Below, piece by piece: positions 4,987 through 10,910 of a stretch of DNA of 10,910 nt. Numbering within the stretch: the first letter of the stretch is position 1; the number at the start of each line of letters is the position of its first letter. The DNA comes from DAOUBA01 sp034432855 (GTDB lineage: Bacteria; Chloroflexota; Anaerolineae; B4-G1). The notes beneath the pieces are model-generated. The model was not told the origin of the DNA and made no database searches. It saw nothing but the letters and a program-made list of their open reading frames with translations. The stretch lies in contig DAOUBA010000200.1 in the NCBI GenBank assembly GCA_034432855.1, positions 1 through 10,910 of the forward strand, read 5' to 3'. Both the position numbers and the translations under genes were made by a program.

Positions 4987-5391
4987 GTGGCGCGCTTCGT
5001 AGAGCGTGTTAGGCAGTTCGACCCACTGCTGGTGTTGCTTTTCGGTTCGGTGGTTACCGGCGAGTTTACGCAGTATAGCGATGCCGACGTGCTGGTCGTT
5101 TTCGAGCACGCTGTGGACTGGGATACGGTCTATGCCTGCAGCGATGGCATCGTTCAGCCGGTGGTCAAGACGCTGGACGAACTGACTGCCCAGATCACGG
5201 CGGGCGAGCCGTTCTTTTGTGAAATCATCGAGCAGGGCCAGACGCTCTTCGACGCCGGTGGTGTGCACGAACAACTGCGCCGCCGTGTGGCAGCCGCTCG
5301 CCGGCAGTGGGGCCTGGAACAGACGCCGGAAGGATGGCGTTGGGGCGCTATAACATGCCAGACACTACGCTTCTCAAGGAACAGATCCTGA
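4987..5391 (+). CDS. Minimal nucleotidyltransferase (MNT) domain protein
   Basis: It has the polymerase-beta-fold signature GS-X10-D-X-D: FGSVVTGEFTQYSDADVLVV, with both metal-binding Asp present. The rest (VQPVVKTLDELTAQI, then a C-terminal helix QLRRRVAAARRQWGLEQTP) matches MNT proteins paired with HEPN. As the usual antitoxin it would transfer nucleotides to the HEPN partner. The start is uncertain. The frame opens at ATG 4924 inside the HEPN gene, but its first 21 residues look like shadow translation. GTG 4987 begins the recognisable domain but has no ribosome site. ATG 4964, overlapping the HEPN stop, starts MTTLTG but is one base out of frame. The last 37 bases overlap the rfbH-like gene. 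Confidence 0.85.
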   Translation: MARFVERVRQFDPLLVLLFGSVVTGEFTQYSDADVLVVFEHAVDWDTVYACSDGIVQPVVKTLDELTAQITAGEPFFCEIIEQGQTLFDAGGVHEQLRRRVAAARRQWGLEQTPEGWRWGAITCQTLRFSRNRS

Positions 5392-6674
5392 ATCTGGTGC
5401 GCGAGTATTATCGAGCCCGGTTTGCCGATCGGGAGTTCGATCCGGCGTGCGATACGGTGCACTATGCCGGCCGGGTCTTTGACGCGGAAGAACTCTGCAA
5501 CCTGGTAGACGCCGGCCTCGAGTTTTACCTGACCGCCAACCGCTACGCCGAGCAGTTCGAAGCGGCGTTCGCCCACTATCTGGGACTTGCCCACGCGCTG
5601 CTGGTGAATTCAGGCTCCTCTGCGAACCTGGTGGCGCTGACAGCACTGACCTCTCCAAAACTCGGTGAACGACGGCTAAGGCCGGGCGACGAAGTGATCA
5701 CCGTGGCAGCGGCGTTCCCCACAACTGTTGCCCCAATCCTCCAGAATCGGTTGTTGCCCGTCTTTGTGGACGTGAGCCTGGGCGACTATACCGCCATCCC
5801 CGAGCAACTCGTGGAGGCAGTCGGCCCCAGGACACGGGCGATCATGATGGCGCATACACTCGGCGTCCCGTTCGACCTGGACGTGGTGATGGGCCTGGTC
5901 GAGAAATATGACCTCTGGCTGATCGAAGACAACTGCGATGCTCTGGGGTCCCGGTACCGCGGTCGGTTGACCGGCACCTTTGGCCATCTGGCGACCTTTT
6001 CATTCTATCCGGCACATCATATCACGATGGGCGAGGGTGGGTGTGTGGCGACGGGTGACGGGAGGTTGGCGCGGATCGCCCTCTCTATCCGCGATTGGGG
6101 GCGTGATTGCTATTGCCGTGGTGGAGAAAGCAACACGTGCGGCAGGCGCTTTAGCCAGCAATTCGGCACGCTGCCGTTCGGCTACGACCACAAGTACGTC
6201 TACAGCCACATCGGCTACAACCTCAAGGTGACAGATTTGCAGGCGGCCATCGGCTGTGCACAACTGGCGAAATTGGAGCGCTTTATCGCCAGACGCAAGG
6301 CCAATTTCCAGGCGCTGATGGAGATACTCAAGCCCTATGAGGATCGGCTGATTTTGCCTCGAGCGACCGCACACTCGGACCCGGCCTGGTTTGGTTTTCC
6401 CATCACCGTGCGCGAGGATGCCGGCTTTGCGCGCGACGACCTGACCCGCTTTCTGGAGGCGAACCGTATCGAGACGCGCAATCTGTTTGCTGGAAACCTG
6501 CTGCGCCACCCGGCCTTCCAGGACATCCCGCACCGCGTGGTGGGCGATCTGATAAATACCGACGTAGTGATGAACCAGACGTTCTTCATCGGCGTCTATC
6601 CGGGGATTGACCGGGCGCAATTGGACTATGTGGCCGACGTGTTCGGGCGGTTTATGCGCGGGGAGCGGGTGTGA
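5355..6674 (+). CDS. rfbH: CDP-6-deoxy-4-hexulose-3-dehydrase (E1, RfbH type)
   Basis: A 439-residue protein of the DegT/DnrJ/EryC1/StrS fold. It carries both hallmarks of the PMP- and [2Fe-2S]-dependent 3-dehydrase E1: the four cluster cysteines C194-X57-C252-X1-C254-X7-C262 with exact spacing, and SFYPAHHITMGEGG (216-229), where His221 stands at the place of the PLP-binding lysine of the related aminotransferases. The enzyme removes the C3 hydroxyl of CDP-4-keto-6-deoxyglucose on the way to 3,6-dideoxyhexoses (abequose, paratose, tyvelose, ascarylose), with a separate reductase. The sugar-nucleotide synthesis partners (cytidylyltransferase, 4,6-dehydratase, E3 reductase) are not in this window. 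ATG 5355 has GGGG 9 bases upstream and is where homologues begin; it overlaps the MNT gene. The final sugar cannot be told. Confidence 0.93.
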   Translation: MPDTTLLKEQILNLVREYYRARFADREFDPACDTVHYAGRVFDAEELCNLVDAGLEFYLTANRYAEQFEAAFAHYLGLAHALLVNSGSSANLVALTALTSPKLGERRLRPGDEVITVAAAFPTTVAPILQNRLLPVFVDVSLGDYTAIPEQLVEAVGPRTRAIMMAHTLGVPFDLDVVMGLVEKYDLWLIEDNCDALGSRYRGRLTGTFGHLATFSFYPAHHITMGEGGCVATGDGRLARIALSIRDWGRDCYCRGGESNTCGRRFSQQFGTLPFGYDHKYVYSHIGYNLKVTDLQAAIGCAQLAKLERFIARRKANFQALMEILKPYEDRLILPRATAHSDPAWFGFPITVREDAGFARDDLTRFLEANRIETRNLFAGNLLRHPAFQDIPHRVVGDLINTDVVMNQTFFIGVYPGIDRAQLDYVADVFGRFMRGERV

Positions 6675-6730
6675 TGTCGAGGCAGTTTCGAGCAGCAAGT
6701 TGAAACGCCTGGAGGTGTAGACAAGAGAAT

Positions 6731-8212
6731 TTGACCGTTCACGGAAGCGGCACTCCCACCTTAGCCGATCGAGCCATTCGGAGCTCGACCTATACCATTG
6801 GCGCTTCGCTGGTCACACTGACGCTGGGTTTTGTGCGTTCGGTGCTCTTGGCGCGGCTGCTGCAGCTAGAGCACTTTGGAGTGGTAGCGCTGGCGCTGTT
6901 CTATATCGGGCTGGCTGCCCAGTTGCGCGGACTGGGACTGGATATTGCTGTCATCCATCGCCAGGATGCCGATGAACCTTTTCTGCGCACCTATTTCTCC
7001 CTTCGGTTCGGTTTGGACCTGCTGGTCTTTGGCTTGCTATCGGTTCTGGTCCCTCTGTTGCAGCGGGCCTATCCCCAGATGCCGGAGGCGGGTGCTGTCC
7101 TGGGCATCCTGGTTTTTGTGTACCTTCTGTCCAACCTGAGTCAGGTCCAGGAGACACTCATTCGCAAGAACCTGGCGTTCTCGCAGTTGGCCGTTACAGA
7201 CATCGCTGCTTCGGTCATTATGACGGTGTTGGCTCCGTTGACAGCCTGGCTGGGCTGGGGCGTGTGGGCGCTGGTGATCGAGCAACTCAGCGGCATCGGG
7301 GTGCGTTTTATCTTGACGTGGGGGCCATTTCGGCAGTGGAATCCCCGCTTCGGGTGGGAGAAACAAACCGCGCGCTGGTTCTGGGAATACGGCAGGCCCA
7401 CCTGGGTGGCTTCCAACCTGAGTTACCTCCTGGACCGCTTTGGCGATTTCTGGATCGGCACGGCGCTGGGCAAAATCTCCCTGGGGCTCTATTCCAGGGC
7501 CTACGAGTTCGCCCATTACCCCCGCCGGGTCCTGGCCAACCCGTTGGTGACCGTCTTCACGCCGGTCTTTGCCCGTCTCCAGGGCGACCGGCTGCGGCTC
7601 TCCCAGGCCTTCTTCCGAGCAGCGTATGTCATCCTGCGTAGTGGCTTTCTGGTGGCCGGGGCCTTTGGGCTGGCAATGCCCGAGTTCATCCAGTACGTAA
7701 TCGGCGGTAAGTGGCAACCGATGCTCTGGGCCTTCCGTTTGATGCTAATTTACACAGCGCTGGACCCGCTGGTGATGCTGATTAACAATATGATGTTGGC
7801 CCTCGGACGCCCTCACGAGGTAAGAAATGCCAGCGTGATCCAGGCCCTGTTTTTTATCCCCGCAACGATCCTGGGGGCGTGGCTGTGGGGCATCAACGGC
7901 GTCGCTTTGGCAGCCGACGGGATGCTGGTGGTGGGGGCCTTGCGTCTTTACCGCCCTTTGCGGCAGGTTGTGGACTTTTCCTTTGCCCGTCTGGTAATCT
8001 GGCCAACCCTGGCTCTGGCGATTGCCTGGGGAGGTGGGTTTCTGGCAGAGGTTTTTGCAAAGGGAACACTTGTGCAAGTCCTGGTCCTCAAACTGGGGAT
8101 TTTTGCCCTTCTCTTCGGCGGCTTTCTCCTGGTTGTAGAATGGAGCGATCTGACAGCCGGAATTCGCTGGTTGCAGGGAGCGATATGGAAACGGCAGCCG
8201 AACGAAGCGTGA
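6731..8212 (+). CDS. Wzx-type polysaccharide flippase (WzxC/TuaB-like)
   Basis: A 493-residue, strongly hydrophobic MOP/polysaccharide-synthase family protein with about 12 membrane segments by eye (for example 22-45, 50-70, 90-110, 121-140, 155-175, 300-320, 330-355, 370-395, 418-440, 447-470). Family marks include RSVLLARLLQLEHFGVVALA near the N-terminus, SQVQETLIRKNLAF (137-150) and GLYSRAYEFAHYPRRVL (252-268), typical of the WzxC/TuaB branch. It would flip undecaprenyl-linked glycan units across the cytoplasmic membrane. The start is a TTG. There is no ATG or GTG earlier in frame after the upstream stop, and GGAGG lies 15 bases before it, rather far. It sits 56 bases after rfbH and overlaps the next glycosyltransferase gene by 28 bases. 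Confidence 0.9.
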   Translation: MTVHGSGTPTLADRAIRSSTYTIGASLVTLTLGFVRSVLLARLLQLEHFGVVALALFYIGLAAQLRGLGLDIAVIHRQDADEPFLRTYFSLRFGLDLLVFGLLSVLVPLLQRAYPQMPEAGAVLGILVFVYLLSNLSQVQETLIRKNLAFSQLAVTDIAASVIMTVLAPLTAWLGWGVWALVIEQLSGIGVRFILTWGPFRQWNPRFGWEKQTARWFWEYGRPTWVASNLSYLLDRFGDFWIGTALGKISLGLYSRAYEFAHYPRRVLANPLVTVFTPVFARLQGDRLRLSQAFFRAAYVILRSGFLVAGAFGLAMPEFIQYVIGGKWQPMLWAFRLMLIYTALDPLVMLINNMMLALGRPHEVRNASVIQALFFIPATILGAWLWGINGVALAADGMLVVGALRLYRPLRQVVDFSFARLVIWPTLALAIAWGGGFLAEVFAKGTLVQVLVLKLGIFALLFGGFLLVVEWSDLTAGIRWLQGAIWKRQPNEA

Positions 8213-9345
8213 AGGTCATCTATTCTATCGGCAGCAAATTCGCCGGCGGTGGCATTGGCACTATTGCCTACCAGGCCGTGCGGGGCCTGTACCGGCACGG
8301 GATGCTGCACCGGCTCCTCTGTGGCGCTTTTCGCCCCACCGAGATTCCCCAGGAGAAAATCCGGGCCCTGGGTTTCTCGGATCGGGCGTTGCGGAAAATG
8401 GCGAGCCTGGACCGAACCGGCTGGCTCTGGTATTTCCAAAGTGTGTTGTTTGACATCTGGGCCACCCGGCTGCTAGAGCCGGCGGAGATATTTCACGTCT
8501 GGGGCAACTATGGCCTGCATTCCCTGCAGCGAGCGAAGGCGATGGGGATGGTGACGGTGGTTGAACGGGCTTCTTCGCATCCACTCTATCAGGCCAGGCT
8601 GTTGCGAGAGGAATACGCCCACTGGGGGCTCTGTTTTCGCGCGCCCCAGGCGACGCTGCGGCGCGGGGTTGGGGAACTGGCCTTCGCCGACTACGTGCTG
8701 ACCCCTTCGGATTTCGTGCGGACGTCGTTTGTGGCCGAGGGATTTCCTGAGGGGCAGTTGTTGTGGCTCCCATTTGGCGTTGACGTTGATCGCTTTCGGC
8801 CGGGCTCAGATCGTAGCGACCACCCGTTCCGGGTGATCTTCGTGGGGCAAGTGGGCATCCGTAAGGGCGCGCCGTATCTCTTGGAGGCGTGGCGACAACT
8901 GGGATGGCATGACGCTGAGGTGTGGCTGGTCGGGCAAGTCGAAGCTGCCTTTCGCCCCATTATACAGCGCTGGGAGGGATTGGCTGGGGTCAAACTGATA
9001 GGGTATGCACCCGACCCGGTGACCCTGTACCAGCAGGCCGATGCCTTCGTTTTCCCCACCATCGAGGAGGGTAGTGCCCTGGTAACCTACGAGGCCATGG
9101 CCTGTGGGTTGCCGGTAGTGACCACACCGAATGCCGGGTCGGTGGTGCGGGATGGGGTCGAGGGATTCATCTTGCCCATCCGGGATGTGAACGCCCTGGC
9201 CGCCGCGCTAGAGCGGCTGCGGGCCGATGAGCGACTGCGGCAGAAAATGGGCCAGGCGGCAAGGGCCAGGGCGGAGGAGTACACGTGGGAAGGGTATGGA
9301 GATGGTCTGGCACAGACCTATGAGGCTATTTGTTCACGGGTGTGA
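8185..9345 (+). CDS. GT4-family glycosyltransferase (GT-B fold)
   Basis: A 386-residue retaining glycosyltransferase. The N-terminal half has a glycine-rich loop GSKFAGGGIGTIAYQ (16-30), the acceptor side. The linker reads LPFGVDVDRFRPG (195-207). The nucleotide-sugar domain has VIFVGQVGIRKGAPYLLEAW (217-236), GYAPDPVTLYQQADAFVFPT (273-292), and the EX7E motif E295-E303 in EEGSALVTYEAMACGLPVV. It would add one sugar to the lipid-linked glycan in the cytoplasm; donor and acceptor cannot be read from the sequence. I chose ATG 8185 because AGGGAG lies just upstream. A GTG at 8209 overlapping the flippase stop (GTGA) is an alternative that loses only 8 residues. The frame is open far upstream (from 7879) within the flippase gene, but that part is shadow sequence. 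Confidence 0.92.
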   Translation: METAAERSVKVIYSIGSKFAGGGIGTIAYQAVRGLYRHGMLHRLLCGAFRPTEIPQEKIRALGFSDRALRKMASLDRTGWLWYFQSVLFDIWATRLLEPAEIFHVWGNYGLHSLQRAKAMGMVTVVERASSHPLYQARLLREEYAHWGLCFRAPQATLRRGVGELAFADYVLTPSDFVRTSFVAEGFPEGQLLWLPFGVDVDRFRPGSDRSDHPFRVIFVGQVGIRKGAPYLLEAWRQLGWHDAEVWLVGQVEAAFRPIIQRWEGLAGVKLIGYAPDPVTLYQQADAFVFPTIEEGSALVTYEAMACGLPVVTTPNAGSVVRDGVEGFILPIRDVNALAAALERLRADERLRQKMGQAARARAEEYTWEGYGDGLAQTYEAICSRV

Positions 9346-9348
9346 AGG

Positions 9349-10133
9349 ATGCACGACAGAGTAGGTGCTCGGTGGACGCAACTGTTACAGGGCAAGGGGT
9401 ACGTTCAGGTCAGTGATGAACGTTTCTTGCAGCGCTTTCGGGATTCCCCCTACATCACGACAGTGTTGCGATATGCCCATTTACAACCTGGCAGTTTGAT
9501 CTTGGAACCTGGGTGTGGTAGCGGCAAATTTAGCCTGGCTTTGGCTTCTTCGGGGCATTGGGTCATTTGCATTGGACTATGTATTCGATGTCCTTCGAGG
9601 CGTGCAGGCTACGCAGGAACGGCTGGGCGGCCACTGGCCGGGGCGGTTGTCTGGCCTTTGCCAAGGTAGTTTGGAACACCTGCCTTTTCCTGATGACACC
9701 TTCGGACTGGTGATCAACGAAGGAGTAGTGGAACATTGGTTAGACGATAGGGAGCGCCTGATGAATCTTGCAGGAGATGGTGCGGGTGACCCGACCCAAT
9801 GGCATGGTTACTGTGATTGTGCCGAATGGGGTACATCCCTTGATCCAGATATGGGAGTCCCGGCTGGCTGGTTTTTCCGCGGCTCCTCCAATGACGTATT
9901 ACAGCGCAGAACAATTGGAGGCTGAACTGATACAAGCCGGCTTGGAGGATGTCTACACCGACGGCATCTATCCCTGGCGCTCGCTGACGCGCATTGCACC
10001 GTGGAACCGACTCTACCTACTCAGTGCAATCTTGGACCATTGGGTAACTTTACCCCGCTCACTCAGGTGGAAATTTGGGATCAATCTCGTGGGATTGGGT
10101 TTGAAACCAGGACAGGAGAAAAACAGAACATGA
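9349..10133 (+). pseudogene. Class I SAM-dependent methyltransferase, broken by two frameshifts
   Basis: The protein is spread over three frames. From ATG 9349 it reads through motif I (LEPGCGSGKFSLAL, about 52-65) to GHWV. Removing one T from the TTT at 9566-9568 restores VIALDYVFDVLRGVQATQE and DDTFGLVINEGVVEHWLDDR. Removing one T from 9768-9769 restores MNLQEMVRVTRPNGMVTVI, which then runs to the TGA at 10131. The repaired protein has 260 residues, a normal length, and no other stops. The DNA otherwise looks well kept, so either this is very recent inactivation or both extra Ts are sequencing or assembly errors. As a functional enzyme it would methylate a sugar or small molecule of the glycan pathway. 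GAAGG touches the start codon, and the end overlaps the next gene (ATGA). Confidence 0.8.
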
Positions 10134-10627
10134 AACTTAATCTTGGATGCGGGTCTGATTATCGTCAAGGATACGTCAACGTAGACCGCGTGTTCGGCAT
10201 TGCGGATGTTGTCCATGATCTCAACGAATTCCCATATCCATGGCCAGATAATGCGGCGGACGAGATTCTAATGCGGCACGTTTTAGAGCATGTTGAGGAT
10301 ATCCGTAGGGTTATGGATGAACTATGGCGCATTTTGAAGCCGGGAGGGCGACTTATCATTTATGTCCCGCACTTCAGCCACTTTCAATCGCTGACGCATC
10401 CCGAACACCGCCACGCGTTTCATTATAACTCCCTCCAAATGTTCACGCCACAATCCGGTGAACACTACACAGATTATCCCTGGAACATACAAGAGGTCCG
10501 ACTTTGCTTCAAAAGTGCGATCTTCGGGTGGTTCTTTAACCGCCACAAGCATATCTATACGACTACCATTCTGGCCTATCTCTTCCCGGCCTATGAAATC
10601 GAGTTTGTTATGACACCCCTAAAATGA
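10130..10627 (+). CDS. Small class I SAM-dependent methyltransferase
   Basis: A 165-residue protein. Motif I is LNLGCGSDYRQGYVNVD (3-19) with the acidic residue Asp19 closing strand 2. Then come DVVHDLNEFPYPWPDNAADE, the HVLEHVED helix (50-57) and LKPGGRLIIYVPH (69-81). It is the short type often found in surface-glycan clusters beside glycosyltransferases, where such enzymes are thought to methylate sugars or glycan ends; that role is inference. The His-rich stretch HPEHRHAFHYN (90-100) is notable but unexplained. The start overlaps the previous stop (ATGA), and AGGAG lies 11-12 bases upstream; the longer open frame from 10001 is shadow sequence. Base composition is much lower in GC than the gene that follows. 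Confidence 0.88.
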   Translation: MKLNLGCGSDYRQGYVNVDRVFGIADVVHDLNEFPYPWPDNAADEILMRHVLEHVEDIRRVMDELWRILKPGGRLIIYVPHFSHFQSLTHPEHRHAFHYNSLQMFTPQSGEHYTDYPWNIQEVRLCFKSAIFGWFFNRHKHIYTTTILAYLFPAYEIEFVMTPLK

Positions 10628-10634
10628 TGACAAT

Positions 10635-10910
10635 ATGCGCATCTCGATCGTGATCCCCACCTATGACCGCAAGGATCTGCTCCGCCGCTGCCTGACCGCC
10701 GCCACCGGCCAGGACTACCCCGACTGCGAGGTCATCGTGGTGGACGATGGCTCCACCGACGGCACGGGCGAGATGGTGCAGCAGGAGTTTCCCCAGGTGC
10801 GCTACATCCGTCAGGAGCCGAACCAGGGCCCGGCGGCGGCCCGCAACCGGGGGATAGAGGCCGCCACCGGCGAGATCGTCGCTTTCACCGATGACGATTG
10901 CCTGGTGCCG
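10635..10910 (+). CDS. GT2-family glycosyltransferase, N-terminal part (cut by window edge)
   Basis: The frame is open from ATG 10635 to the window edge (92 codons). It begins MRISIVIPTYDRKDLLRRCL and continues with VIVVDDGSTDGTGEM (the nucleotide-binding DDGSTD), NQGPAAARNRGIEAATGEIV and FTDDDC, the DXD-type metal site. This is the standard GT-A start of family 2 inverting glycosyltransferases. The C-terminal acceptor region is outside the window, so specificity is unknown. It starts 7 bases after the small methyltransferase. No clear ribosome binding site is visible, so translation may be coupled. The DNA is very GC-rich, about two thirds or more by eye, in contrast with the gene before it. 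Confidence 0.93.
   Translation, partial: MRISIVIPTYDRKDLLRRCLTAATGQDYPDCEVIVVDDGSTDGTGEMVQQEFPQVRYIRQEPNQGPAAARNRGIEAATGEIVAFTDDDCLVP

Noticed and set aside
6674..6703. Nine-codon frame with ATG overlapping the rfbH stop
   Set aside because: It is too short, has no features, and cannot join the flippase without another stop. It may be chance.
1..10910. CRISPR array, tRNA or rRNA genes
   Set aside because: No regularly spaced direct repeats and no tRNA cloverleaf or rRNA sequence were recognised on either strand.

Overview
The window looks like a chromosomal segment of a GC-rich bacterium. My best guess is Chloroflexota (Anaerolineae-like), from the style of the proteins (an L25/Ctc protein with an acidic tail, HicBA, and a HEPN plus minimal-nucleotidyltransferase pair) and from pyrimidine-rich dispersed hairpins between genes. 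This placement is inference; there is no rRNA or other decisive marker. Promoters are easy to read: five or six sites match the sigma-70 pattern TTGNNN-16/17 bp-TAYNAT.

Left part (1-4079), mostly short housekeeping or accessory units. The N-terminal end of an IS630-type transposase runs off the left edge (minus strand). A hairpin repeat with a G-quadruplex motif and a consensus promoter precede a hicB-hicA toxin-antitoxin operon. An endonuclease III-like glycosylase follows. It converges on ribosomal protein L25/Ctc, whose terminator sits between the two genes. L25 and a diacylglycerol-kinase-family lipid kinase diverge from a 282-bp region that holds both promoters, a leader hairpin and a second G-rich hairpin repeat. 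The kinase converges on a JAMM/M67 metallopeptidase, and both stop codons lie in one CTAG.

Middle (4080-5391). A 498-bp region without an intact gene holds the M67 promoter, three tandem hairpins, an ~80-bp relic of an ArsM-like methyltransferase, and the promoter of a HEPN/MNT pair.

Right part (5355-10910), a surface-polysaccharide cluster on the plus strand. It contains an RfbH-type CDP-6-deoxy-4-hexulose-3-dehydrase with a complete C-X57-C-X1-C-X7-C cluster motif and His in place of the PLP lysine, a Wzx-type flippase, a GT4 glycosyltransferase, a methyltransferase broken by two single-T insertions, an intact small methyltransferase, and the start of a GT2 glycosyltransferase. Genes overlap or are separated by only a few bases, apart from 56 bp before the flippase, so they probably form one operon. 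It would build and export a glycan carrying a 3,6-dideoxyhexose or similar deoxysugar, possibly methylated. The HEPN/MNT pair reads directly into it.

Three apparent one-base indels (two in the methyltransferase, one possible at the start of the MNT gene) mean that either real decay or assembly error must be considered. I did not find a clearly new multi-gene system. The most unusual items are the Cys3-His metal site in the endonuclease III homologue, the G4 hairpin repeats, and the L25 leader hairpin.
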